Positions 51,371-61,300 of a stretch of 64,000 bases of DNA are shown piece by piece. The first letter of the stretch is position 1. The number at the start of each line of letters is the position of its first letter. The notes under the pieces are model-generated. The model worked only from the letters and a program-made list of their open reading frames with translations, searched no databases and had not been told where the DNA came from. The translations under genes were made by a program, and so were the position numbers. Source of the stretch: SZUA-37 sp964472525 (GTDB taxonomy: Bacteria; Pseudomonadota; Gammaproteobacteria; UBA6429; Thiohalophilaceae); assembly GCA_964472525.1 (NCBI GenBank), contig CAYYLL010000003.1:1-64000 (forward strand). The letters run 5' to 3'.

Positions 51371-52552
51371 TTATACATATTGACCTGCACACCAACCGGA
51401 TGACCAAGCCCATTGGAAATTATACCCACCTAACCAGCCAGTAACATCCAGTACTTCACCAATAAAATATAACCCTTGGTGGGTATTAACTTGCATGGTC
51501 TTAGACGATAGTTGGTTGCAGTTTATACCGCCTCGGGTAACCTCTGCCGTTCTGTAACCTTCGGTACCATTTGGTTTTATTGTCCAATTATGTAATTGAT
51601 TAATGATAAAATTAATTTGTAATGTGGACAAGGTTTTTAATTTTGTTTCTAAAATAGAAGTGTCAAATAAAGTTGTAACCAATCTTTTCGGTAACAGCTG
51701 TGTGAGTATTGTCTTTAGGATTTGCTGTGGATGTTGCAAAATAGTTGAGCTAAGCAAGTCTTTTAATGAAGTGTCGGGTAGAAAATTAATGGTAACTTCA
51801 TCACCCGCTTGCCAATAAGATGAGATTTGCAATATTGCCGGGCCACTAAGACCTCGATGGGTAAATAAAATATTTTCTTTAAATTGCATGTTATTGCTTG
51901 AAACAATACAGTTAACCGAAATTCCTGACAATTTCTCGAATTGTTCTTTATCGTGCTGGTGTAGCGTAAAGGGTACTAATCCGGCGGAAGTTGAAATGAT
52001 ATCTAACCCAAATTGTTCTGCTATTTTATAGCCGAAGGGGCTAGCGCCCATTTTGGGAATCGAAAGTCCACCACTAGCAATAACCAGTGAGCAACATTGG
52101 TATTGGTGCCAGGATGATTTAACTCGATAATCATTGTCTGTTTTTTTACTAATAAGTTGTATTGAGCGGTTTAACAGGATTTTAACATTATATTTATCGG
52201 CCTCATTTAACAGCATCGATAAAATATCTTTGGAGCTATGGTCACAAAACAATTGTCCATGTTCACGTTGGTGATAGGCAATACCATATTGTTCTACAAG
52301 TTCAATAAACTGCCACTGGTTATAACGGCTAATGGCAGATTTACAAAAATGTGGATTATTTGAAATATAATTATCGGCTTCGACATTATAATTTGTAAAA
52401 TTACATCGGCCGCCACCTGACATTAGGATTTTTTTACCGGCTTTATTGGCGTGGTCGAGTATTAATACCTTACGTCCTCGTTTCCCGGCTTCAATCGCAC
52501 ACATCAATCCGGCTGCACCGGCACCGATAATAATAACGTCAAGCTGTTTCAT
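51371..52552 (-). CDS. HI0933/YhiN-type NAD(P)/FAD-dependent oxidoreductase
   Basis: This 393-residue flavoprotein has the FAD-binding start VIIIGAGAAGLMCAIEAGKR, the family hallmark GKKILMSGGGRCNFTNYNVE, a middle domain (GGLSIPKMGASPFGYKIAEQ), and the C-terminal LYFIGEVLDVTGWLGGYNFQ and QWAWSSGW signatures. The family (BaiN/YhiN-like) is widespread; its physiological substrate in most bacteria is unknown. It is probably co-transcribed with the HopJ-family gene. Confidence 0.9.
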   Translation of the reverse strand: MKQLDVIIIGAGAAGLMCAIEAGKRGRKVLILDHANKAGKKILMSGGGRCNFTNYNVEADNYISNNPHFCKSAISRYNQWQFIELVEQYGIAYHQREHGQLFCDHSSKDILSMLLNEADKYNVKILLNRSIQLISKKTDNDYRVKSSWHQYQCCSLVIASGGLSIPKMGASPFGYKIAEQFGLDIISTSAGLVPFTLHQHDKEQFEKLSGISVNCIVSSNNMQFKENILFTHRGLSGPAILQISSYWQAGDEVTINFLPDTSLKDLLSSTILQHPQQILKTILTQLLPKRLVTTLFDTSILETKLKTLSTLQINFIINQLHNWTIKPNGTEGYRTAEVTRGGINCNQLSSKTMQVNTHQGLYFIGEVLDVTGWLGGYNFQWAWSSGWCAGQYV

Positions 52553-52621
52553 GGGCTTATTGTACTAGAATTTTCTCTGGACAGCATTTAGCTTATTTGA
52601 ATAACAGCGTATAATTGGAGT

Positions 52622-53071
52622 ATGACAGTGCCTGAATTTATTATTTTATTTAGTTTGATAGCGGTTATTTATTACTGGATTGATACTATTCGAGCAAAAG
52701 AAATTGCGGTCATCCACGGGAAAAACGCGTGTAAAGATGCTGGGGTAACTTTCTTAGATCAAACAGTTGAGATTAAAAAAGTTCGCTTAAAACGTAATCC
52801 GCGTGGAACAGTGGTTTTTTATCGTGAATATAAATTTGAATTCAGCAGTGATGGTATTCGACGAGTTGATGCCGAAATTATTATGTTAGGTAAGCAATTG
52901 CTCAAGTTACAATTATCGGCTTACCCTGAAACTCTTCGGCCCGAAACCGATGATCTAAAACCCGTAGCAGGCCGATACACGGTAAAACACAACGGTGTCA
53001 CCATCGACTCTAATGTTATTGATATAAATAGTTCTAAACCCAAGAATAAAAGCCCATTCTCATCACGATAG
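52622..53071 (+). CDS. DUF3301 protein with N-terminal membrane helix
   Basis: This 149-residue protein has an N-terminal transmembrane segment (EFIILFSLIAVIYYWIDTIR) and a soluble remainder with ACKDAGVTFLDQTVEIKKVR, YREYKFEFSSDGIRR and GKQLLKLQLSAYPETLRP. It matches the DUF3301 family of gammaproteobacteria; function is unknown. It lies upstream of efpL with a 31-bp gap and is probably co-transcribed. Confidence 0.85.
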   Translation: MTVPEFIILFSLIAVIYYWIDTIRAKEIAVIHGKNACKDAGVTFLDQTVEIKKVRLKRNPRGTVVFYREYKFEFSSDGIRRVDAEIIMLGKQLLKLQLSAYPETLRPETDDLKPVAGRYTVKHNGVTIDSNVIDINSSKPKNKSPFSSR

Positions 53072-53102
53072 CGGTCATTATTTTAAATAAAGGAAAATTG
53101 AT

Positions 53103-53669
53103 ATGCCAAAGGCAAGTGATTTAAAGCGTGGTGTTATTGTTGATATTAATGACACCCCACATGCGGTTAAAAAAGTAGAAGCAAAAAGTCCATCCTCTCG
53201 CGGCGCAGCAACTTTGTATAAAATTCGTTTTACTAATTTAAAAACAGGGCAAAAACTAGACGAGTCTTACAAAGGGGATGACTTTTTAAAAGACATCGAC
53301 TGTACGCGCGTTGCCGTACAATATTCGTATATGGATGGCGATACTTATATTTTTATGAACATGGAAGATTATAGCCAGTACGGTTTAAATGCGACTGAGT
53401 TTGAAGAGCAGCAAGGCTACTTAACTGAAGGTCTGGAAGGTATTAAAGCCTTATTGGTTGATGGAGAAATTCTGGGAATTGAGTTACCACAATCGGTTAA
53501 TTTACAAATTACCGATACCGCTCCCGGTATTAAAGGCGCAACGGCAACTGGACGAACTAAACCTGCGACATTATCAACCGGGATTGAAGTGCAAGTGCCG
53601 GAGTATTTAGAAAATGAAGAAGTGATAAAAATTAATACCAGTGATGGAAAGTTTATTTCTAGGGCTTAA
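53103..53669 (+). CDS. efpL: EF-P-like translation factor EfpL (YeiP)
   Basis: This 188-residue protein is very close to E. coli YeiP/EfpL, including TAPGIKGATATGRTKPATLS and GIEVQVPEYLENEEVIKINT. Its loop KSPSSRGAATLYK places R33 at the tip, the arginine characteristic of EfpL in place of the modified lysine of EF-P. EfpL helps ribosomes through XPP and related stalls. There is no sign of a modification enzyme nearby. It converges with the DUF3820 gene, with 7 bp between them. Confidence 0.94.
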   Translation: MPKASDLKRGVIVDINDTPHAVKKVEAKSPSSRGAATLYKIRFTNLKTGQKLDESYKGDDFLKDIDCTRVAVQYSYMDGDTYIFMNMEDYSQYGLNATEFEEQQGYLTEGLEGIKALLVDGEILGIELPQSVNLQITDTAPGIKGATATGRTKPATLSTGIEVQVPEYLENEEVIKINTSDGKFISRA

Positions 53670-53676
53670 ACAAATG

Positions 53677-53943
53677 TTATTTATCTCGCAAAGGCTTAAA
53701 CAAGTATTCCAGCCCATTGACCTTCACTTCATAAACAATGCCCAACATGGCTCCAAGTTCACCTTTAGGGAAACCCTTACCCGCAAACCAAACAACATAG
53801 GGTTCAGGTAGGTCGATGAGCAGTTGGTTTTTATATTTCCCAAAAGGCATCCGGTAATTAGCCAGTTTAAGTAATTGCTGAGGATCTGATAATAATGAAC
53901 CTTGCAGTTGATTTTGGTCAACAGGTTGTTTGTTCTCAGGCAA
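53677..53943 (-). CDS. DUF3820 family protein
   Basis: This 88-residue protein has MPFGKYKNQLLIDLPEPYVV followed by WFAGKGFPKGELGAMLGIVY, the DUF3820 pattern (annotated in some genomes as a quorum-sensing-regulated virulence factor, without solid functional evidence). It overlaps the end of the glutaredoxin-like gene by 8 nt, so the two form an operon read leftward. Function is unknown. Confidence 0.85.
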   Translation of the reverse strand: MPENKQPVDQNQLQGSLLSDPQQLLKLANYRMPFGKYKNQLLIDLPEPYVVWFAGKGFPKGELGAMLGIVYEVKVNGLEYLFKPLRDK

Positions 53944-54322
53944 AGCGTTGTTCTAAATACTGATTAATGTCGGACGATTCATACATCCAGATAACTTCAC
54001 CTTGCTCGTCTGTAATTTTTAAACAGGGCACCGATATTTTGCCACCTTGGGATAATAATTCTTCACGCGCCTGACTATCGTATTGTGCATCGCGCATTTC
54101 AATGTTAAGTGATAAATGTTTTATCATGCGCTTTACTTTGATACAGAAGGGGCAGGTCTTGAAATGATATAAAATTAAATCTTTTGTTTCTGTATCAACT
54201 TGTTGTTGTTCGGATTCTGTGCGTTCAATACCTTTTGGCAAGGTAATAAAATTCATCAGTAAAATAACAGGGCCAAGAATAATTCGAATGGTTCGAAAAA
54301 AATATTTAAAAAATAATCTCAT
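53936..54322 (-). CDS. Membrane-anchored glutaredoxin-like protein
   Basis: This 128-residue protein has an N-terminal membrane helix (IRIILGPVILLMNFITLP) and a glutaredoxin domain with the active site C57-P-F-C60 in LYHFKTCPFCIKVKRMIK, the cis-proline segment ISVPCLKI, and a C-terminal SSDINQYLEQ helix. It likely reduces disulfides or mixed glutathione disulfides at the inner face of the membrane. It overlaps the DUF3820 gene. Confidence 0.88.
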   Translation of the reverse strand: MRLFFKYFFRTIRIILGPVILLMNFITLPKGIERTESEQQQVDTETKDLILYHFKTCPFCIKVKRMIKHLSLNIEMRDAQYDSQAREELLSQGGKISVPCLKITDEQGEVIWMYESSDINQYLEQRFA

Positions 54323-54437
54323 AACATGGTTCCAAAAATTAAATGCTCACCCAACTAAACGGCTATAATAGCAGATTCTCGTTAATATTTAGACAATTAA
54401 AAATGCCGAATGGCATTGTTAAACACAAGGTTAAATA

Positions 54438-54851
54438 ATGTCTGTAAGAAAACCTAAGTCGTGTCCCTGTGGTTGGACTGTAAGGGGTTCCAAAATAAAT
54501 TATTTGCAATGCTGCGGCCAATATATTGAACATGCTACTGTTAGTCCGACAGCCGAAGCACTGATGCGTTCACGCTATAGTGCCTATGTTTTAGGCCATG
54601 AAGCCTATTTGTTACACAGCTGGCATATTTCAACCCGTCCCGGACAACTGGATTTAGGCGATGAGCCTATTGAATGGTTAAAATTAGAGGTGCTAGCGAC
54701 AAATCAGGGAACACCTGCTGATAAGCAAGGGACAGTCGAGTTTATTGCTTATTATCAATTACAAGGCAAAAAGCATCAAATACACGAAATAAGTCGATTT
54801 ATGAAACAAAACAGCGAGTGGTTTTATGTGGACGGTGTTGTTGATGCATAA
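54438..54851 (+). CDS. YchJ-like SEC-C motif protein (UPF0225)
   Basis: This 137-residue protein has an N-terminal zinc-type motif SCPCGWTVRGSKINYLQCCG, then PTAEALMRSRYSAYVLGHEA and LLHSWHISTRP, a conserved part of YchJ and relatives. It lacks the second C-terminal SEC-C motif that full-length YchJ has. Function is unknown. It is preceded by about 115 bp that could hold its promoter. Confidence 0.85.
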   Translation: MSVRKPKSCPCGWTVRGSKINYLQCCGQYIEHATVSPTAEALMRSRYSAYVLGHEAYLLHSWHISTRPGQLDLGDEPIEWLKLEVLATNQGTPADKQGTVEFIAYYQLQGKKHQIHEISRFMKQNSEWFYVDGVVDA

Positions 54852-54899
54852 TAAACGGGTTATTTTATTATTTATAGGCTAAATACCTAATTTAGTTTT

Positions 54900-54927
54900 T
54901 TGCAAGTCACGGCGTATTTGGTACAAT
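54900..54927 (+). promoter_or_regulatory. Predicted sigma-70 promoter upstream of ybiT
   Basis: TTGCAA (54900-54905) and TACAAT (54922-54927) are 16 bp apart, about 50 bp before the ybiT start. Position and match support it; there is no further evidence. Confidence 0.55.
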
Positions 54928-54976
54928 CGCGCCCAAATTGTATCTCTCCCTTCTTAATTTCAAGCGGTAAAATATT

Positions 54977-56569
54977 TTGATTTCAACAGCAAACCTCACA
55001 ATTCAATTTGGTGACAAACCTTTATTTGAAAACGTATCTGTAAAATTTGGCGAAGGCAATCGCTACGGTTTAATTGGCGCAAATGGTTGTGGTAAATCGA
55101 CCTTTATGAAAATTTTGGGTGGTGAGCTCGATACCACATCCGGCACTTATTCGGTTGATGCGAATGAACGTTTGGGTAAATTAGGTCAGGATCAATTTGC
55201 GTTTGAAGAATTTTCGGTGGTTGATACCGTAATTATGGGGCATGAAGAACTCTGGAAAATAAAGGAAGAACGCGATCGCCTTTATTCCCTACCGGAAATG
55301 AGCGAAGACGAAGGGATGCGTGTTGCAGGACTCGAAGTTGAATTTGCTGAAATGGATGGTTACACGGCTGAGTCACGAGCCGGTGAGTTATTACTGGGGC
55401 TGGATATTCCATTGGAGCAACATACCGGCCCAATGAGTGCGGTTGCACCGGGCTGGAAGTTACGTGTGTTATTGGCGCAGGCATTGTTTTCTGATCCGGA
55501 TATTTTATTACTCGACGAGCCGACCAATAACCTCGACATTAATACGATCCGTTGGTTAGAAGATATTATCAATGAGCGTAATAGTACAATGGTGATTATT
55601 TCGCACGATCGCCATTTTTTAAACAGCGTTTGCACACATATGGCGGATCTGGATTTTGGTGAAATCCGGATTTATCCGGGTAATTATGATGCTTATATGA
55701 CGGCTTCAACCGAAGTACGCAACAGACAGTTAGCCGATAACGCCAAGAAAAAAGCTCAAATTGCTGAATTGCAAACGTTTGTCAGTCGTTTTTCGGCAAA
55801 CGCGTCTAAGGCTAAACAGGCAACGTCACGAGCTAAACAGATTGAAAAAATCAAACTTGATGACATTAAACCGTCTAGTCGAGTGAACCCCTTTATTCGT
55901 TTTGAACAGGCTAAAAAATTATATCGTTTAGCGTTGGAAGTGAAAAATTTAGCCAAAGGCTTTGATGATACCCCCTTGTTCAGTGATTTAAATATGCTGG
56001 TTGAAGTGGGTGAGCGTATTGCGATTATCGGTCCGAATGGCATTGGTAAAACAACTCTTTTACGAACCCTTGCTAATGATCTTAAACCCGATAGTGGTTT
56101 AGTAAAGTTATCTGAGAATCATACCCTAGGTTATTTTGCGCAAGATCATGCTGATGATTTTGCTGAAGATCTGACTTTGTTTGACTGGATGAGCCAATGG
56201 CAACAAGAAGGTGACGATGAACAGGCGATCCGCGGTATTTTAGGTAAAATGCTGTTCTCGCAAAACGATATTAACAAATCGGTGAAAGTAATTTCTGGTG
56301 GTGAACAGGGACGGATGTTATTTGGCAAATTAATGTTGTTAAAGCCTAATATTTTATTAATGGACGAACCCACTAATCACCTCGATATGGAATCAATCGA
56401 ATCGTTGAACATTGCACTTGAGAATTATCCCGGTACATTAATTTTTGTTAGCCATGACCGTGAGTTTGTATCGTCACTAGCAACCCGTATCATCGAAATG
56501 AAACACGATGAGTTGGTTAACTTTAGTGGCACTTACGAGGATTATCTGCGCAGTCAATCGGTTGATTAG
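54977..56569 (+). CDS. ybiT: ABC-F type ATPase YbiT
   Basis: This 530-residue protein is the same length as E. coli YbiT, with two ABC domains: Walker A GANGCGKSTFM and GPNGIGKTTLL, Walker B DILLLDEPTNNLDI and NILLMDEPTNHLDM, and an ABC-F linker containing SRFSANASKAKQATSRAKQI. ABC-F proteins bind the ribosomal E site and relieve stalled translation. It has no transmembrane segments. The start is TTG at 54977; it gives MISTANLTIQFGDKPLFENV, which aligns with the E. coli N-terminus, and no other start fits. Confidence 0.93.
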   Translation: MISTANLTIQFGDKPLFENVSVKFGEGNRYGLIGANGCGKSTFMKILGGELDTTSGTYSVDANERLGKLGQDQFAFEEFSVVDTVIMGHEELWKIKEERDRLYSLPEMSEDEGMRVAGLEVEFAEMDGYTAESRAGELLLGLDIPLEQHTGPMSAVAPGWKLRVLLAQALFSDPDILLLDEPTNNLDINTIRWLEDIINERNSTMVIISHDRHFLNSVCTHMADLDFGEIRIYPGNYDAYMTASTEVRNRQLADNAKKKAQIAELQTFVSRFSANASKAKQATSRAKQIEKIKLDDIKPSSRVNPFIRFEQAKKLYRLALEVKNLAKGFDDTPLFSDLNMLVEVGERIAIIGPNGIGKTTLLRTLANDLKPDSGLVKLSENHTLGYFAQDHADDFAEDLTLFDWMSQWQQEGDDEQAIRGILGKMLFSQNDINKSVKVISGGEQGRMLFGKLMLLKPNILLMDEPTNHLDMESIESLNIALENYPGTLIFVSHDREFVSSLATRIIEMKHDELVNFSGTYEDYLRSQSVD

Positions 56570-56614
56570 GTCAGGCCACCTAAGTTAAGCGAGTGTGGTC
56601 ATTGTACTTCAAGG

Positions 56615-57928
56615 TTACAATAACCATACTTCAACTCGTCGATTTTTAAAACGCCCATGTTTGGTTGAATTATTGGCGACAGGCAGTTGCTGACCGTAAC
56701 CACGAACTCTGGTCGGTGCGATGTGTTGTCGGAGTAAATGATTCGCAACAATATCTGAACGTTGCACCGAAACACTTAAACTGAAGAAAGGTGCAACCTC
56801 ATTTCTATCCGCAAATCCAAATAACATTAATTGGCGTCTTTTGTTTTCCGGTTTCGACAAATAGTTTGTCAGGCGTTTAATGTTGTGCAGTGCTTTGTTA
56901 TCCAATGACACACTACCAGAATTAAAACGAATGTTGAGCGATAAGCGTTCTGCACCTTTAATAAGTTTGCGATATTCTTTTGGGGCTTTTGAAGAAATAA
57001 TGGGCTCGTAACCACTTATTTTTTGTGAAACAAAGCCCACCTGTGTTACCACTTTGTCGGCTGCGGCGGAGATGGCAAAATGTACAAATTCTTTTGCAAG
57101 AGGTTGTGGATTTTTTTCCGGTAGATACATATAAAGTCGACGTGCTAAAGCATAATCTTCAGTTGCAACAGAAAAGGCTGTGGGTTTAATCGCCTCGGTT
57201 TTCTCATCGGATATGGCCAATGCTTTGGCCTGACGAATATAAGCCATACCCACAAAACCGATACCATTTGGATCGTTTGAAACACTGTCGGATAACAACG
57301 TATTTGACTCAAAACGTTTTGCAGTTTTGGATAGGGGACTTTTTTTACTTAACACCAATGATTTAAACGTGTCATAAGTACCAGAGTTATGATCTCGAGC
57401 ATAAATATTAATTTTTCCTTTGTTAATACCGAGTTGTGACCAGTATCTTATTTGCCCAGAAAAAATTTTACGTATGGTTTTAACATCTAATTTTTTAAGC
57501 GGGTTAGATGGATGCACAATAACCGGTAAGCCATCCAGAGCAATCACAAATTCAGATTTCTTGCTGCGCAAATTACCGAGCAATGGGTAGAGCTTGCTGA
57601 CTTCTTTATCCTTTATTGGTCGAGAGGCGATGCCGACATCTGTTTTACCTGCAGCGAAATCTCTAAACGAGGTGCTTGAGCCGTGGGCCTGAATTTCAAC
57701 TTCGATACGCTGTGTTTTATTGCCCGCAATGATTAAACGCTCTTCTTTGGCAGTGGGCCTATCTGTAATTAGAGTTAGTCCTTTATTAGTGAGCCATAGT
57801 TTTACAAGCTCAGGAGCCAATGTCGCACCAATGGTATTCGAGCCATGAATACGTAAATATTCTGTTTCAGCCGTAAAGCCAGACTGAGAAAAACCTATAA
57901 TAAGTAGGAGAGTTAATAACGTTTTCAT
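56615..57928 (-). CDS. Phosphate-binding-like (PstS family) protein fused to an OmpA domain
   Basis: This protein of about 437 residues has a signal peptide (MKTLLTLLLIIGFSQSGFTA), a periplasmic binding-protein domain of the PstS type (LRIHGSNTIGATLAPELVKL, IEIQAHGSSTSFRDF-like, ARDHNSGTYDTFKSLVLS, NDPNGIGFVGMAYI), and a C-terminal OmpA-like peptidoglycan-binding domain (SLNIRFNSGSVSL, VRGYGQQLPV, RFKNRRVEVWLL). The serine- and aspartate-containing ligand loops suggest it binds phosphate or a similar oxyanion while attached to the cell wall. No ABC transporter genes are adjacent. ATG 57928 has AGGTG upstream; GTG 57934 is less likely. Confidence 0.85.
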   Translation of the reverse strand: MKTLLTLLLIIGFSQSGFTAETEYLRIHGSNTIGATLAPELVKLWLTNKGLTLITDRPTAKEERLIIAGNKTQRIEVEIQAHGSSTSFRDFAAGKTDVGIASRPIKDKEVSKLYPLLGNLRSKKSEFVIALDGLPVIVHPSNPLKKLDVKTIRKIFSGQIRYWSQLGINKGKINIYARDHNSGTYDTFKSLVLSKKSPLSKTAKRFESNTLLSDSVSNDPNGIGFVGMAYIRQAKALAISDEKTEAIKPTAFSVATEDYALARRLYMYLPEKNPQPLAKEFVHFAISAAADKVVTQVGFVSQKISGYEPIISSKAPKEYRKLIKGAERLSLNIRFNSGSVSLDNKALHNIKRLTNYLSKPENKRRQLMLFGFADRNEVAPFFSLSVSVQRSDIVANHLLRQHIAPTRVRGYGQQLPVANNSTKHGRFKNRRVEVWLL

Positions 57929-58360
57929 AGACACACCTAATTGTTGTTACATATTTATTACAAGAAAGAATTTAAATATTTCAAATTTGTTTCGGCGGAA
58001 CTTTATCAATTCAATATGACAATAAGATGACATTTATGGATATCCTTGAGGTGCTTCACAGTACATAAATGCTTTGTTCCCAATAACATAGAAGTGGATA
58101 AAGATGAAACAGTACTTCTGTTAGGAGCATCTATATTAGATAGTACTTATATTTATAATATAGCAAATATTGAAATTTTTTTGCCTAAAAAATGACCGAA
58201 ATTTTCAGATCACGTATACTCCTTTTTAATTATTCAGTATATTCGAACGTGCGAACCGTTCCCCGACGAGGCCTATAAGGCATAAATGTACAAACTATTT
58301 ATGTGGCTACTGATTAGATATAGTTCGCCATAAAGAATAAACATTAAACAATGGTTAACG
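57929..58360. other. 432-bp divergent intergenic region
   Basis: The region between the PstS/OmpA gene and the cyclase-like gene is AT-rich and holds no recognisable gene. A short hairpin, GCCTATAAGGC, lies near 58272. It must contain divergent promoters, but I see no strong consensus pair and no known regulator site. Confidence 0.5.
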
Positions 58361-61300
58361 ATGAAGACGATTTGCCCAGCATGTGGATTTGAAAATCCCG
58401 GTGGATTTAAGTTTTGTGGTGAATGTGGCGCAAAATTTGATGCGCGTTTTGGTTCGTCCGATAATATTTCTGCTCCAGCTATCTCTACGATTGAAACTCT
58501 TGACGGTAATATTGCAGAACGTCGTCAATTAACGGTGATGTTTTGCGATTTAGTGGATTCGACACAGCTTTCCGATTACCTTGACCCAGAAGATTTACGT
58601 GAGGTGATCCATCATTATCAAAAAGCCTGTGGTGAAATCGTACACCGTTACGATGGACACATTGCACAATTTTTAGGTGATGGTTTACTGGTGTATTTTG
58701 GGTTTCCACATGCACATGAAGATGATGCGCGTCGCGCCGCAATCAGTGCACTTGAAATGATTAACGCGATTAAGGCATTAAATCGTGCGTTCACGTTACC
58801 TAAAAATCACACACTTGCGGTACGGATTGGGATTAATACCGGCTTGGTCGTTACCAGTGAACTGGGTTCTGGGGTTAAAAAAGAACATTTGGCGCTGGGG
58901 AAAACTCCGAATGTTGCGGCACGTTTACAATCTCTTGCCGATGCAAACCAGATCCTGATAAGCGAAGACAGTTACCTGTTGGTTAAAGATGACTTTAATT
59001 TTTCATCATGCGGTAAATTGCAAATTAAAGGTATTGCTAACGCGGTGACGGCCTATCAGGTTATTGAGAGTATTGATAACAAAAATAATATTATTGAATC
59101 CAGTGGTAAAACCAGCTCAAAAATTATTGGTCGTGAGTACGAGCTTAAAAAATTATTGAGTTTCTGGAAAGAATCAGTACAAGGGCAAGGCCGTATTGCT
59201 ATTGTCAGTGGTGATGCAGGCATCGGTAAATCCCGTTTATTAAAAGCTTGCCGTGATGAATTAAACAGTGATGAGTACCAGCTAGTGGTGGCGCGTTGCC
59301 ATGCTTTTGGTGAAGCCAGTACTTTTAGTCCGATTATTAATGTATTGCAACGTCTTATCGGCTTAACTTCTAGTCTATCTGTCGATGAAAAACGGAATAA
59401 ACTACGTAGCTTTCTGGAACGAAACCAATTTGACATAGAAGAAGCCTTCCCATTGTTCGCAACCTTCTTGGGTTTACCATTAAATGCAAGAGATAAAGAA
59501 ATAATTATCTCTCCTCAAAAACGAAAAATACGGATGATTGAGTTAGTGACAGAGCTACTCGTTTATTCATTACAACAATTACCGATGTTATTGATCGTTG
59601 AAGATTTGCACTGGGTCGATCCATCTACACTTGAATTATTGAATAACTTTATTGACGTTGTTCCTGAACATAATATTTTCGTAGTTTTTACTTGTCGCCC
59701 TAATTTTGATATTCCTTGGCCTGAATCGGATTCACTCAATATTTTACATGTTGATAATTTAGAACAAGTTGACATAGAGTCTATGCTTTTATCGTTAACC
59801 AATGGTAAGGACTTACCAATAGAAATTATTGAACATATCGTTAACAAAACAGATGGTATTCCTTTGTTTGTGGAAGAATTAACAAAGATGTTACTCGAAT
59901 CCGATTTGTTACGTTTTGTGGGAAATAAATTTGTTTTAAATGATACGGTATCCGAAAATTTAATTTTAGAACAATCCATTCCCTCCACCTTACAAGATTC
60001 ATTAACCGCGCGGCTTGACAGTATGGGTGCTGCAAAAGAAGTGGCACAACTCGGGGCTGCTTTAGGGCGAGAGTTTAGTTACACTTTATTACGTTCGGTT
60101 ATATCTAAAGGTCAAGATGAACTGGATGCGGCTTTACAGGAATTAGTGGACGCTGAATTACTCTATCAACGTGGTTTACCACCTAATGCGGATTTTATTT
60201 TTAAACATGCTCTTATTCAGGATGCGGCTGCGTCCTCGTTATTAAAGTCGCATCGGCAAGTACTGCATCAACGCATTGCTACGGTCTTAATTGATGAATA
60301 TCCTGGGGTTGCAAACAACCGTCCTGAACAAATTGCACACCACTTTACCGCAGCTGCGAATTATGAAACGGCAATAGATTGGTGGATTAGGGCAGGTTCA
60401 CATGCGCTTGAGCAATCAGCCAGTGTCGAAGCTATTGAACATGCCAAACAAGGCCTGAATTTATTGCAGCATGTTTCTGATTCAGAACGAAATCGTCGCC
60501 GTGAACTTTACTTACAAATGACATTAGGCCCCGTATTAACCGCAACCAAAGGTTATGCTGCACCTGAAGTTGAAAATGCTTATAAACGTGCGCATGAGTT
60601 ATGTAAAACGGTGGGAGTTGGTGAAGACTTATTTCCGGTATTATGGGGTTTTTATGCTTTCTCGGTTGTGCGTTCAGAATTTTTGGAGGCGCTCGATGCC
60701 GCAACGCAAATGCTTGATATCGCCAATAAGCTGCAAGATGAAGCCATGCAAATTGAATCTCATCAGGCTTTGGGGTTAATCAACTATTTTATCGGGCAGC
60801 CACAATTAGCCATGCGACATATCGAAAAAGTATTAGAGCTTGATACTACTTTAAGAGATCGATCCTTTACTTTTAAAAGTGGCCAGGATGCCAGTGTTTG
60901 CAACCTTGCCTTCGCCGCGTTAACCAGTTGGCTATTAGGTAATAACCAACACGCAGAACAATATTCAAAACAAGCGATTCAACTTGCAAGAGAAATAGAT
61001 CATCCTTTTAGTCTTGCCTATGCGCTTAACTTTGCTGCATGGCTAAGTTACATGCAGGATAAGCCGGAGAAAACAAAAATTTATGCGCAGGAAGAAATCA
61101 ATCTTTCTGAAGAACATGCTTTTTTCTGGATACATAAAGGTAAATTATTATTAGGTTGGGCGCTTGCACAGGCGGATGATGAAGACGATATTAAACGCGG
61201 CCATCATTTAATTAAAGATGGCTTTCATGCTTATAAAGAACCCGGCGCGCGTTTAGGCCAGACATTACAAATGGCAATTGATGCGAGTATTTGTTTGCGT

